Positions 9,801 through 16,618 of a stretch of 51,431 nt of DNA are shown one piece after another; the first letter of the stretch is position 1; each line of letters opens with the position of its first letter. This stretch comes from Clostridia bacterium (GTDB lineage: Bacteria; Bacillota; Clostridia; Christensenellales; Aristaeellaceae), in contig JAFUTW010000002.1 in the NCBI GenBank assembly GCA_017484085.1, positions 1-51,431 on the forward strand, read 5' to 3'. Made by a program: the position numbers and the translations under genes. The notes beneath the pieces are model-generated. The model was not told the DNA's origin. It did no database searches and saw nothing but the letters and a program-made list of their open reading frames with translations.

Positions 9801-10010
9801 TGCGCAGTGGTCGCTGTGCATCATGGCGGGCTTTCGGTCCGGCCCGCTCGCCTCTCCGTAGAGCGCGAAGACGATCGCGTCGAACACCGTCGTCTTTCCT
9901 GCGCCCGTGTCGCCCGCAACCAGGTAGAGCTGCGGGTCCAGGCGCGTAAAATCGATCGTCCCCCGCGCAAAGGAGCCGAACGCCTCCATTGTCAGTTCAA
10001 GCGGCCTCAT
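6831..10010 (-). CDS. sbcC: Exonuclease subunit SbcC (Rad50-like ATPase)
   Basis: SbcC is the ATPase and coiled-coil subunit of the SbcCD nuclease, which opens hairpins and processes DNA ends. At 1,059 residues it has full family length. The Walker A motif GDTGAGKTT is at residues 33-41. A very long Ala/Glu/Lys/Arg-rich coiled coil runs from about 190 to 900 and is interrupted by a zinc-hook CPVC at residues 531-534. The ABC signature LSGGES is near residue 964, and the Walker B/D-loop region follows with AMFIDEGFGTL. The ATG overlaps the sbcD stop by 4 bases (ATGA), which implies translational coupling. The high alanine content of the coiled coil gives many long open frames on the opposite strand; none looks genuine. 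Confidence 0.97.
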   Translation of the reverse strand: MRPLELTMEAFGSFARGTIDFTRLDPQLYLVAGDTGAGKTTVFDAIVFALYGEASGPDRKPAMMHSDHCAKSEDTVVRLRFLQNGHAYRVERRMHFTRSRATGFYDEAPKLSATLEGDDLLPMEKTEAVTKKIEELTGVTADQFRKIAMLAQGEFRAFLKDEKGRGAILEKLFEDSLSLYQRYEQLLLRASRALERRREEDVSRIERALEPGVFPMPEDWDEERRAGLTAHNEQLLCNLEALCAGEKDALARLEAEIQSEETREKELSGRLAAARHVNDALDALDRAKARQAQLQSRAGEMAALGERLALAERALHGVQPQEAALRRAEADRQDAQRKLEESKAAVKTAAEQAQAAKALAEEAAGQKPEADTQRGLAEGIEKELPLYRERAGKQRQLSGAEAERAKAEAECRLLAGKTAEAENGQQRAAEKLAALSGAEQARAEAEKQHLLAEQRLQRLTGKDGLRAVAQQALARRAQMAKAVEACGAAAAAAETQQRRYEDMNHAFLRAQAGLIGLETQKKLERVGRVKCPVCFALYTAEQPVRFAKPEEGALTEEALERCEAEKRKADQKVTDCRAALNSQRAAFETLRDSAAGMAEGLGLTADFDALCAGELERAAEEAERAYKQSAAALSAASARAGEKRKLEEERERLLCAAREARAAADAAFAKMNAAQQTVAALTAELRGMERLAYESAEAAEAAAASARAKAAKIEGRIRDAQQAERDAYGRLQAARASESSASVRCAECTEAVHSAESAFETALKAAGFADEAAYRAALPPAGGGEAWIAALRKELDGYARSVSECEGMLKTAEEAVKAHPERVDTAALEAALEQQGTVLETHRGKQKAQLTLLTRHEGALTTVREAKARLASSDGASVRLARLAQLAVKSDKSARTLNQSFSRHMTTYIFLDILEEANRHMRQLTGGQYAFVHRKEARKGNAQGGLLIDVEDALTGETRDTASLSGGESFLASLSLALGLSTVVQRRSGVRRVDAMFIDEGFGTLSDRELDAAVEMLRTIAGGSCQIGIISHVAKLEECIESQLRVTRTPKGSRAELRG

Positions 10011-11266
10011 CCTTCAACCTCCCGCAGCACGCGGTCCGCCAGCAGGGATGCGGCCCTGTCCAGGTCCGCTTCCTCCCTGAGGCCGCCCATCTCCTCCAGC
10101 ACCGAAACAGCCGACAGCACGATGCGCTGCTCGCCCTCGTCCATCGGCCTGTCCGGATACTGACCGTCGTAATAATCGAAAAAGGACTCCGCCAGCGGCT
10201 TTTCGTCCGGCGCTTCCCCGCCTGTTTCTTCCGCGCTTCCGGAGGCGGTGAAGATCCGCTGGATCTCCGCTACGCGGGTATCCTTGGGCCGGAGCGTGTC
10301 CTCCAGCCTCTGCCTGGTGTCGACCGGCAGCACCTCGTCCTCCAGCTGCACGCGCAGGTATTCGCCCCGGCGCGGCCCATCCGCCTCCGCCTGCAGGATG
10401 TCCGCGAGCCGCCCCCGCACGGTCCTCAGGGGATGCAGCGGCGGCGTCTTGATGCGGCGCAGCTGAATCGCCTCCCCCTTCTTTCCGAGGGTGACGACGA
10501 GGATTCCCAGCCTTTCGTTCCCCTCGTCCGTCTCGCCGGCTTCGCTGAAGTGATAGCACAGCGGCGCGCCCGCGTAGCGCACCGCCTCCCGGCCCACGCT
10601 CTGAGGGCGGTGGATGTGCCCCAGCGCGACGTAGTCAAACGCGCCGAAGCCGGCCTGCCCGGCGTCGATCTGCCCGATCCCGCCGACGCTGGTTTCGCTC
10701 CCGCCGCGCTCCGGTTCGCTCTCCCCGTCCGTCACGAACTGGTGCGCGATCAGCACGTTGCGCCCGGACGGGTCCACCGCCTGCACAGACAGCAGCGCCG
10801 CGGCCGCCTCCGTGTAGGTCCGCAGCTCTTCCAGGCCGAGGCGTTCCTTCACCTGCAGCGGGAAGAAATACGGCATCAGCCAGAAGGTCACCGGGCCGTA
10901 TTCGTCGGTGAGCGTCACGCGCGAAAGGCTTCTGTCGATCCGCCCGGAGGCGTAGAGTCCCTGCTTCTCCAGCAGGCCGGAGAGGTAGCCCACGTTCTCC
11001 CCCGAATCGTGGTTTCCGGCGATCATCAGCACCTTCGTGCGCCCCGCAAGCTCCGTTAAAAACCAGGAAGCCAGCGCCCGCGCCTCAGCGCCGGGCTGGC
11101 TCCTGTCAAATACGTCTCCCGCGATCAGCACGCAGTCCGGCTTCTCGCTGTCCACGGCCTCAAGGCACTGCCGGCACCAGCATTCCTGGCTGCCCCCCGG
11201 CCCGGACAGGGAAAGTCCGTTCAGCTGCTTGCCGAAATGCAGATCGGCAAGGTGGAAAAACTTCAT
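10007..11266 (-). CDS. sbcD: Exonuclease subunit SbcD (Mre11-like)
   Basis: This 419-residue calcineurin-like metallophosphoesterase is the nuclease partner of SbcC. The metal-binding motifs appear in order: HLADLHFGK at the N-terminus (Dx[H]), AGDVFDRSQP, AGNHDSGEN, the mid-domain IAHQF histidine, and GHIHRPQ. The C-terminal third is the capping and SbcC-binding region. The ATG is preceded by AAAGGGG. It sits 27 bases after cotH and overlaps sbcC by 4 bases, so sbcD-sbcC are certainly co-translated. Unlike the E. coli 400-residue protein, the C-terminal region contains an acidic Glu/Gly-rich insertion (about 345-365), probably a linker. Confidence 0.96.
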   Translation of the reverse strand: MKFFHLADLHFGKQLNGLSLSGPGGSQECWCRQCLEAVDSEKPDCVLIAGDVFDRSQPGAEARALASWFLTELAGRTKVLMIAGNHDSGENVGYLSGLLEKQGLYASGRIDRSLSRVTLTDEYGPVTFWLMPYFFPLQVKERLGLEELRTYTEAAAALLSVQAVDPSGRNVLIAHQFVTDGESEPERGGSETSVGGIGQIDAGQAGFGAFDYVALGHIHRPQSVGREAVRYAGAPLCYHFSEAGETDEGNERLGILVVTLGKKGEAIQLRRIKTPPLHPLRTVRGRLADILQAEADGPRRGEYLRVQLEDEVLPVDTRQRLEDTLRPKDTRVAEIQRIFTASGSAEETGGEAPDEKPLAESFFDYYDGQYPDRPMDEGEQRIVLSAVSVLEEMGGLREEADLDRAASLLADRVLREVEG

Positions 11267-11293
11267 GTCATGCCCCTTTGCTCACTTGGCTTC

Positions 11294-12946
11294 TCACCAC
11301 TTGGTATTCAGGAAGGCGATCCGCTCCCGGATCCATTCGGTCAGGTAGTCGATGTTCTCCGCGTAGCTGGCGCCCGTCTTCACTGCCCGGTTGGACGCGT
11401 TCAGGATGTTCCAGCGCTTGAAATTCATCTGTGCGGAATCGTCCAGCTCCGCCGCCATGCTGGCCAGCGGCTGCACCGCACAGCCGTCCCACGGCGCCAG
11501 ATCCCCCGTCAGCACCTGCAGCATCGGGCGGTAGACCGTCGGCCACAGGCGGGAGACCTCCGCGGCAAAGTCGTCTCGGTGCGCCATCGCCGCCCACCAG
11601 CCGTGCTCCGTGATGATGCCGCCCACGCCGAGGCCTTCCGGCGCGGCGATGTCCAGCCGCCCCTCGCCCGCGTAGTTGCCCCAGGCGGAGTCGTAATCCC
11701 ACACCGGGCCCGCGTACAGCAGCGGATCCACGTCGTCGCTGTCCTTGTAGAAGAACTGGCTGCTCTTGTTGCCGTCGTAGTTCTTGCTGATCTCCTCGGC
11801 CATGTACTTGCGCACGAGGGAATCCCTGTCCGCGATGGCGCTGTAATGCCGCCCGCTCTTCGGGTCCACGCCGTCTTTGGCGAAGATGGCCCGCTCAAAG
11901 CCGGAAAGAAGGCCGCTCAGGTACTCGCCCTGCGCCATGGTCATGTACTCCGGCGACTTGACGATGATGCTCTGTCCCTTTGGCGTCACCACGCCGCTTG
12001 GATCGTCGACGTAGCGCTTGTCGTATTCCAGCTGGATGAGGAAGCCGCCCGTCACGTCCTCCGGCTCCTCGGGCCAGGACACGCCCTTGTACGTGTTCTT
12101 CTGCGCGGTGCGCGAGCCGTAGGCGGAAGGGATGACCTCCCTTTCCGCCAGCTCCGGGTTGGCCGCCTCGATCATCTCCTCGGCATCCAGCACGTCGACG
12201 CTGCCGGAGGAGACCGTCACCTTGTTGCACAGCAGATAGCAGCCCAGGTACTCGCCGTTGACGAACAGATCGACGCTCTCGCTCTGCGGCGTGTAGCGCA
12301 GCCCCGCGCCCCGCGCCAGATCAAAGGTGATCCGGTTTCGCAGCAGGGAATTCTCGTGCTGGTTGGCCAGCAGGATGAACTTCTTCTGCGCCGGCAGGCC
12401 CAGGATGTCCGTTTTGTTTTTGAACTGGATCTGGTAGCTCTTCTTTTTGAACTGGAAGGTCGCGTTGCCGTGCCCCTTCATGTTTTTAAGCTCGCCGCTG
12501 TAGAGCACCTTGCCCGCAGGCGACAGCGCCACGAGATCGGCCTTCTCCTTGTGGCTCTTGTCCGCCTGCACCCTGGCCAGCCCGCCTTTGGCGGTCGTCA
12601 GGTGCATCGCGCTCAGGCTGCCGGCCATCACGTGGATGGTGTCCGTGTAGTTGCCGTAGATCGTGCGCAGCGTCTCGCCGCCCGAGAGGGTGATCGTGCT
12701 CCCCGAGGGATAGCTGCCCGCGTCCCCCTTCAGCTTCACGGAGTCCTTGATTTCCACCGTGAGCGGGACGCCCTTCATGTACGCCGGCAGGAACAGATAC
12801 CAGCCGAAGCTGGCCGTCTTGATCGAGGAGACCTCGGCGCCCACGCCGTCCGCACGGCGCACGGTGAAGGTCTCCGCGCCTGCCGCGGCAGAAACCATGA
12901 GCATAAGCGCCAGAATCAGGCACGCCGACCGTATTTTGCGTTTCAT
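11294..12946 (-). CDS. Secreted CotH-kinase-like protein
   Basis: This 550-residue exported protein has a signal peptide (residues 1-24, cleavage near AGA-ET), a roughly 120-residue beta-rich N-terminal domain, and a CotH kinase domain (about 125-470). CotH folds as an atypical protein kinase; in Bacillus it phosphorylates spore-coat proteins (family knowledge). Visible family motifs are KGHGNATFQFKKKSYQIQF, including the ATP-contacting lysines, ANQHENSLLRNR, the FVNGEYLGCYLL strand, and the metal-binding WDYDSAWGN near residue 415. Export and the extra N-terminal domain suggest an envelope or extracellular substrate rather than the spore coat. It probably starts the sbcD-sbcC transcript from a promoter at 12994-13023, but the functional link to DNA repair is unclear. 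Confidence 0.88.
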   Translation of the reverse strand: MKRKIRSACLILALMLMVSAAAGAETFTVRRADGVGAEVSSIKTASFGWYLFLPAYMKGVPLTVEIKDSVKLKGDAGSYPSGSTITLSGGETLRTIYGNYTDTIHVMAGSLSAMHLTTAKGGLARVQADKSHKEKADLVALSPAGKVLYSGELKNMKGHGNATFQFKKKSYQIQFKNKTDILGLPAQKKFILLANQHENSLLRNRITFDLARGAGLRYTPQSESVDLFVNGEYLGCYLLCNKVTVSSGSVDVLDAEEMIEAANPELAEREVIPSAYGSRTAQKNTYKGVSWPEEPEDVTGGFLIQLEYDKRYVDDPSGVVTPKGQSIIVKSPEYMTMAQGEYLSGLLSGFERAIFAKDGVDPKSGRHYSAIADRDSLVRKYMAEEISKNYDGNKSSQFFYKDSDDVDPLLYAGPVWDYDSAWGNYAGEGRLDIAAPEGLGVGGIITEHGWWAAMAHRDDFAAEVSRLWPTVYRPMLQVLTGDLAPWDGCAVQPLASMAAELDDSAQMNFKRWNILNASNRAVKTGASYAENIDYLTEWIRERIAFLNTKW

Positions 12947-12993
12947 CTGTCATCCCGTCCTTTCGCCGCGGCCCCTCTGCAGCCTTTTTATGC

Positions 12994-13023
12994 AGTATAT
13001 CACCGCCGAACGCCGGCGGGCAA
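12994..13023 (-). promoter_or_regulatory. Putative promoter of the cotH-sbcD-sbcC transcript
   Basis: Read on the minus strand, TTGCCC (13018-13023) and TATACT (12994-12999) are 18 bases apart and 47 bases before the cotH start. The fit is fair. Confidence 0.5.
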
Positions 13024-13049
13024 GGCCCTTTGCCGGTTCCTCCGCTTGC

Positions 13050-13685
13050 TCAGCCTGCCAGCGCAGCGCCCTTTCGGAAGACAGCCCTGCACTCCTCCGG
13101 GAACACCGTCTCATGACGGGTCCTCTTTCTCTCCGGGTCGAACATCGACCATTCCCAGTCGGTCCGGCTGTAATCCCTCAGCTGCAGCGTATCGCCGCTG
13201 ACGAAGATCTCCGCGGGCCCCACGAAGCGGCTGAGGGTCTGCCGGTAGCCCTCCAGCAATCCCCTGTAGCTGCCCTCCGGCGCGTTGCTGGTCATGATGA
13301 GCAGCACGGGGATCGGGCGCGCATTGCAGCAGGGCGTCTCCAGGTTGTACGTCAGGTTCTGGAAGATCAGGCGCTCGTAGAGCGCGCGGAAGGACGCCGT
13401 CAGCTCCGAAAGGTAGTTGGGCGAGCCGATGATGAGGCCGTCCGCCTCCCGGATCGCGTCCAGCACGGGCGTGAGGCCGTCCCGGCAGATGCAGTGCCCC
13501 TTGAACTTCTCCCGCTTGCACCCGAAGCAGGAGATGCACCCGGTATACCGTTCCAGGCGGAACAGGTCGAACCGCTCGACGACGGCGCCCGCGGACTCCG
13601 CGCCCCTCGACGCTTCGGTGATGAGGGTATCCGTGTTCCAGCCCGTCCTGGGGCCGGCGTTGACCGCAACGATTCTTTTCGGCAT
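13050..13685 (-). CDS. Flavodoxin-like NADPH-dependent FMN reductase family protein
   Basis: This 211-residue cytoplasmic flavoprotein has the flavodoxin-like fold. The first strand and FMN phosphate loop are visible as IVAVNAGPRTGWNTDTLI (residues 4-21). It has the cysteine cluster CISCFGCK (about 49-56) and a later CIC, the arrangement found in iron-sulfur flavoproteins and related multimeric flavodoxins. GLIIGSPNYLSELTASF (about 83-99) is the second FMN-binding loop. A GAGGAG site precedes the ATG. It follows the flavin-reductase gene after 47 bases, so the pair probably forms a redox module in which one protein supplies reduced flavin. Substrate not identifiable; quinone, nitro-compound and iron-sulfur electron-transfer roles are all known for relatives. 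Confidence 0.85.
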   Translation of the reverse strand: MPKRIVAVNAGPRTGWNTDTLITEASRGAESAGAVVERFDLFRLERYTGCISCFGCKREKFKGHCICRDGLTPVLDAIREADGLIIGSPNYLSELTASFRALYERLIFQNLTYNLETPCCNARPIPVLLIMTSNAPEGSYRGLLEGYRQTLSRFVGPAEIFVSGDTLQLRDYSRTDWEWSMFDPERKRTRHETVFPEECRAVFRKGAALAG

Positions 13686-13732
13686 GTTTCCGCTCCTCTT
13701 TTTCGATCGTCCGGGCCTTCGTCCCCTGCTGC

Positions 13733-14248
13733 TTATTTTTCCAGCATGTAGGCGGCCACGATCTCCCCGTAATAGGCGACGTGTTCCGCCGTCTCAGCGG
13801 CATAGAATTCCCTGCGGATGCTCTCCGGCAGCTTCGCGGCGTCCATCTCCTCCCGGCAGATGACCCGGCACTCCAGCGTCAGCGGCGCCTCCAGGACCGC
13901 CGGCACGGAGATGACCTCCGGCTCCACCAGAGTTAGGCCTGCCTCGCTGATCTTATCCATGTCCCGGCCGCTCTTCGTTCCGCAGACCATCATCGTCTTC
14001 CGGTCCAGCCCCCGCACAGGGATGTTGACGGTGAACTCGGGGTTTGCGTCCAGCATCTCCCGGGTATAGCGGCAGGTGCGCACATAGGCGACGAACACCG
14101 GAAGCTCCCAGATGCGGCCGATATGGCCCCAGCCGATGGCCATCGAATTCACCTTGTCGCCGTTTTTCGTGGTGAGCAGCGCGCCCTTCTCCAGCGCTTT
14201 CGTGATCTCGCCGGCAACCGCCGTCAAGTCGATTTTCCTTCTGTTCAT
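13733..14248 (-). CDS. Flavin reductase family protein (flavoredoxin-like)
   Basis: This 171-residue protein of the flavin-reductase-like FMN-binding split-barrel fold is likely to bind FMN and pass electrons from NAD(P)H or a partner. The family core is visible as NGDKVNSMAIGWGHIGRIWELPVFVAYVRTCRYT (positions about 29-62), followed by FTVNIP and the CGTKSGRDMDK segment characteristic of flavoredoxins. Length is typical. The start has a perfect AAGGAGG site. It is the first gene of a two-gene transcript with the flavodoxin-like protein, driven by a strong promoter at 14303-14331. No regulator is adjacent. Confidence 0.88.
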   Translation of the reverse strand: MNRRKIDLTAVAGEITKALEKGALLTTKNGDKVNSMAIGWGHIGRIWELPVFVAYVRTCRYTREMLDANPEFTVNIPVRGLDRKTMMVCGTKSGRDMDKISEAGLTLVEPEVISVPAVLEAPLTLECRVICREEMDAAKLPESIRREFYAAETAEHVAYYGEIVAAYMLEK

Positions 14249-14302
14249 GGTTTCCTCCTTCGGGTCTTTGCCCGTCTCTAAAAGCTTTCTGCTGATAATC
14301 CA

Positions 14303-14331
14303 ATCATATTCGAAATCGGGGCGGATGTAAA
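14303..14331 (-). promoter_or_regulatory. Promoter of the flavin reductase-flavodoxin pair
   Basis: On the minus strand TTTACA (14326-14331) and TATGAT (14303-14308) are separated by exactly 17 bases. It stands 54 bases before the ATG. Confidence 0.7.
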
Positions 14332-14400
14332 CAGAAAACCGGAGAAACTGCCGTGGGAAGCTTGGGTGCGGCTTTGCTTCGGCAGTAGCCCGGCGGTTTA

Positions 14401-14429
14401 TTGACGGTCATATCGTATGAGGATATAGT
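14401..14429 (+). promoter_or_regulatory. Promoter for a candidate non-coding RNA
   Basis: TTGACG (14401-14406) and TATAGT (14424-14429) have a 17-base spacer. No open frame with a ribosome-binding site follows before the terminator at 14590, so the product is probably RNA. Confidence 0.65.
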
Positions 14430-14435
14430 GTTAGC

Positions 14436-14590
14436 GGAGTTATCTGCAGATCCGTTTAGGGCGTAGACCCCATGGCTGTTTCCGGAAACGGGGGCACGGC
14501 AGGGAGTGTCTGTTGGGCTCCGGCAAAGGCCAGCGTTGCCGCGTCCATCGCCCCAGGCGACCGCGGTTTGAACAACGCTGGTCTTTTCTT
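14436..14590 (+). ncRNA. Candidate stand-alone structured RNA, possibly a raiA-type RNA
   Basis: A transcript starting about 7 bases after the -10 box and ending at the T-rich tail would be about 155 nucleotides. It contains a 10-base palindrome (14442-14451), a GTTT-CCGG-AAAC hairpin (14478-14489) inside a CCCC/GGGG pairing, and a long nested hairpin at 14530-14581. No plausible coding frame with a Shine-Dalgarno site lies in it. Promoter, structure and terminator together support a real RNA gene. From memory the sequence recalls the conserved raiA-motif RNA of Clostridia, but this is an unverified impression; 6S RNA or a leader of the downstream gene are alternatives. The leader reading is weakened by the terminator lying 105 bases before that gene. 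Confidence 0.55.
14530..14590 (+). terminator. Nested hairpin with T-rich tail ending the candidate RNA
   Basis: Three stems nest: 14530-14538 with 14573-14581 (9 bp), 14539-14543 with 14562-14566 (5 bp) and 14549-14552 with 14556-14559 (4 bp). TCTTTTCTT follows. This resembles an intrinsic terminator that is also part of the RNA fold. Confidence 0.65.
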
Positions 14591-14694
14591 AATAAAATCC
14601 GAAAGATCATATCCGTGAAAAAAGAATCGACTGTTAAGTTGCCATCTTGCCTGACACCGATTAAAGCAGATGTCTTCACGAAAGGGAGAAAGAA

Positions 14695-15036
14695 ATGAAT
14701 ACCGTTGATTTGAGAAATGTCTTGGCACGAAGATCATCATTACACATCAATGATGACCTTGCTCTCATGGACTGCTGGGAACAAGAAACTGAAATTCTGT
14801 CCGATGATCTATCTGAGACCATAGCTTTTTTCGATACCTGTACAGACAAAGAGTTTTACTGGCTCAGCGAGGTGTTTGATAATTTGATTGAAAAAACACA
14901 GAGCAGGGAGCTCTTTCAAGCGATTTGCAAACGCGCAGAAAGGGTCAATAACAGGGAATACAAGGTTAGCATAGCAACAGATATTGAACTTGCAAAAGAC
15001 CAGTTTTCAAGGAATGATGTCACAACTATGGTTTAA
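14695..15036 (+). CDS. Small acidic protein of unknown function
   Basis: This 113-residue soluble protein is rich in Glu, Asp and Leu and predicted mostly helical. The segment ETEILSDDLSETIAFFDTC is acidic and LSEVFDNLIEKTQSREL is amphipathic. No signal peptide, membrane helix or catalytic motif is visible. Small acidic helical proteins of this kind are often immunity proteins or antitoxin-like partners, but nothing in the sequence proves it and no cognate toxin is adjacent. The start has GAAAGGGAG upstream. Codon use is clearly more AT-rich than neighbours, suggesting a different origin. A terminator follows at 15053-15088, so it is monocistronic unless read from the RNA promoter upstream. 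Confidence 0.7.
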   Translation: MNTVDLRNVLARRSSLHINDDLALMDCWEQETEILSDDLSETIAFFDTCTDKEFYWLSEVFDNLIEKTQSRELFQAICKRAERVNNREYKVSIATDIELAKDQFSRNDVTTMV

Positions 15037-15052
15037 CACTCAAAACAAGTAT

Positions 15053-15088
15053 AAAAAGGCCTGTATTTCTAACAATACTAGGCTTTTC
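15053..15088 (+). terminator. Intrinsic terminator after the small acidic protein
   Basis: An imperfect stem (AAAAGGCCTGTATT against AATACTAGGCTTTT, with bulges) around TCTAAC is followed by CTCTT. It lies 16 bases after the stop codon. Confidence 0.65.
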
Positions 15089-15169
15089 TCTTATAAAAGT
15101 CGAACAAAATGTCAGTGTTTAAAGTAAAAAGCTGCTTGTCAGCGACTTTTAGGCTCCATCTTCTGCCAT

Positions 15170-16213
15170 TCATATCGTCTTGCGGATATAGTAGGTGGAT
15201 CGCCCTCCGCCGCGCTTTTCGATCTCACCGCTGGCGCAGAGTGCTCTCAAATGGCGTTCGACCGACGTTGAGCTCATCGATGTGACAAGCTCAGCTATTT
15301 CTGCTTTCGTGAACTTTCCAATCTTTGTCTTTACAGCGTTGCGCACGGTATCAAGCGGAGAAGCGGCAACAAGCTCCATCCGTTCTTCAAAATCCCGGTA
15401 TGCCGCGATGATCGTACCCAGCAGGTACTTGATGAATTCCGTGGGATCATCCTTGCTCTCGTGCCAGCCGGACTGTGATGCTTCCAGGGCGTCATAATAG
15501 CTCTCTTTCGTCCGCGCGATCTTGGCTTCCAGCGAGATATACCTGCCGATCTCATACCCGCAGCGATACAGCAGCAGCGTCGTGAGCAGGCGCGACATTC
15601 TGCCGTTCCCGTCGATGAAAGGATGGATGCAGAGGAAGTCGTGGATAAAGCACGGGATGATCAGCAGCGGATCGACCTTGCCGTCACCAACGGCAAAGTT
15701 GTATGCATCGCACAGTTCGCGCATCGCCTCCGGCGTTTCATACGGTGCCAACGGCGTAAAAAGCGCATAGGTCCTTCCGTCCGCTGTGGTCGCGCTGATA
15801 TAGTTCTGAACGTTCTTGAATGAGCCACCGAAGGCGCTGTCGGTGTGGCTGAACATCATCTTATGGAGCTGTAAGATATAGTTGGGCGTAAGCGGGATAT
15901 ACTCAAAGTTTTCATGCACCGTGTTCAGCGCGTCGCGATAGCCGGCGATCTCTTTCTCATCGCGGGTGCGCGGCGTGGTCTTCTCACTCATGAGCTGCCG
16001 CAGGCGCGTATCCGTCGTGCGGATCCCCTCGATCGCATTGGAGGATTCTGTGCTTTGAATCTTTGCGATCTCAACCAACTTCTCGGCATCGGCCGGTTTT
16101 TGCCGCAGGTACAGTATCTGCTTTCCCTTCTGTTCATGGATTTGGGAAAGGTATCCTACGATCTCGTTATCCCAGGTTTTTTCTTTCAGAAAACTGTAAT
16201 CAAATCTCCGCAT
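15170..16213 (-). CDS. Fic family protein, class II (N-terminal inhibitory helix)
   Basis: This 347-residue Fic enzyme probably transfers AMP (or another nucleotide) from ATP to a protein hydroxyl. The active-site motif HPFIDGNGRMSR begins at catalytic His197. An inhibitory motif of the form S-x-x-x-E-G is present upstream (Ser58 to Glu62, SSNAIEG), which places the protein in class II, with the auto-inhibitory helix N-terminal to the Fic core. A C-terminal winged-helix-like segment (about 285-347, TKAEIAELVTSMSSTSVERHLRAL) is common in this Fic architecture. The ATG at 16213 is preferred because it follows AGGTGAAGGG and a promoter at 16242-16270; an upstream ATG at 16345 would lie beyond that promoter. 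Base composition is lower in G+C than most of the window. Confidence 0.9.
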   Translation of the reverse strand: MRRFDYSFLKEKTWDNEIVGYLSQIHEQKGKQILYLRQKPADAEKLVEIAKIQSTESSNAIEGIRTTDTRLRQLMSEKTTPRTRDEKEIAGYRDALNTVHENFEYIPLTPNYILQLHKMMFSHTDSAFGGSFKNVQNYISATTADGRTYALFTPLAPYETPEAMRELCDAYNFAVGDGKVDPLLIIPCFIHDFLCIHPFIDGNGRMSRLLTTLLLYRCGYEIGRYISLEAKIARTKESYYDALEASQSGWHESKDDPTEFIKYLLGTIIAAYRDFEERMELVAASPLDTVRNAVKTKIGKFTKAEIAELVTSMSSTSVERHLRALCASGEIEKRGGGRSTYYIRKTI

Positions 16214-16241
16214 TCCCTTCACCTCGCCTCTATTCTCTTCA

Positions 16242-16270
16242 ATTATGTCATATTTGATGAGAATATTCAA
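16242..16270 (-). promoter_or_regulatory. Promoter of the class II fic gene
   Basis: Minus strand TTGAAT (16265-16270) and CATAAT (16242-16247) are 17 bases apart, 29 bases before the ATG at 16213. This supports that ATG as the start. Confidence 0.65.
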
Positions 16271-16320
16271 GCCTTTGGCGCAATTAAATGAAAAGGGGGC
16301 AAACCCAAAAACAGGGCATG

Positions 16321-16359
16321 AAAAAAAGCCCTGTTTCTTTAACAAAACAAGGCTTTTTT
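16321..16359 (-). terminator. Terminator of the tRNA-Ser transcript
   Basis: A stem of AAAAAAGCC-type arms with a T-run on both strands lies immediately after the tRNA-Ser(GCU) 3' end. It can work in either direction. Confidence 0.85.
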
Positions 16360-16361
16360 CT

Positions 16362-16453
16362 TGGCGCAGAAGGAGGGATTTGAACCCTCGCGACCCTTCA
16401 CGGATCCTACTCCCTTAGCAGGGGAGCCCCTTCGGCCACTTGGGTACTTCTGC
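16362..16453 (-). tRNA. tRNA-Ser (anticodon GCU)
   Basis: The minus strand begins GCAGAAG (16447-16453) and pairs with CTTCTGC (16366-16372). The discriminator G and an encoded CCA are at 16362-16365. The anticodon loop CTGCTAA is closed by CTCCC/GGGAG and gives anticodon GCU. A long variable arm and GGTTCAAATCC T-loop confirm a class II serine tRNA. It is second in a two-tRNA transcript. Confidence 0.95.
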
Positions 16454-16473
16454 ACGACCGAATGATATAAAGT

Positions 16474-16562
16474 TGGCGGAGAGAGAGGGATTCGAACCCC
16501 CGGTACCTTTCGGTATCACTGGTTTTCAAGACCAGCGCCATAAACCACTCGGCCATCTCTCC
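16474..16562 (-). tRNA. tRNA-Ser (anticodon UGA)
   Basis: The minus strand begins GGAGAGA and ends TCTCTCC-G-CCA with CCA encoded (16474-16476). The anticodon loop CTTGAAA closed by CTGGT/ACCAG gives UGA. The extended variable arm and GGTTCGAATCC T-loop identify a serine tRNA. It is separated by 20 bases from the GCU tRNA. Confidence 0.95.
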
Positions 16563-16577
16563 AGAACCAGCAAAACC

Positions 16578-16606
16578 ATTATAGGCCGGGGGCATGGGCT
16601 TGTCAA
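16578..16606 (-). promoter_or_regulatory. Perfect consensus promoter of the tRNA-Ser pair
   Basis: On the minus strand TTGACA (16601-16606), a 17-base spacer and TATAAT (16578-16583) match the housekeeping consensus at all 12 positions. It lies 16 bases before the first tRNA. Confidence 0.9.
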
Positions 16607-16618
16607 GCACTTTTTGTA

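Noticed and set aside
14436-14740. Short proteins on either strand across the candidate RNA
   Set aside because: No Shine-Dalgarno site and no family features. The structured promoter-to-terminator layout explains the region better.
15126-15150. Terminator of the class II fic gene
   Set aside because: The GCTG/CAGC stem with AAAA/TTTT flanks is interrupted and too weak to list.
14695-16213. Small acidic protein as antitoxin of the class II Fic protein
   Set aside because: The genes converge, each with its own signals, and the Fic protein carries its own inhibitory motif.
16362-16562. Attachment site in tRNA-Ser
   Set aside because: No second copy of the tRNA 3' end and no integrase was found in the window.
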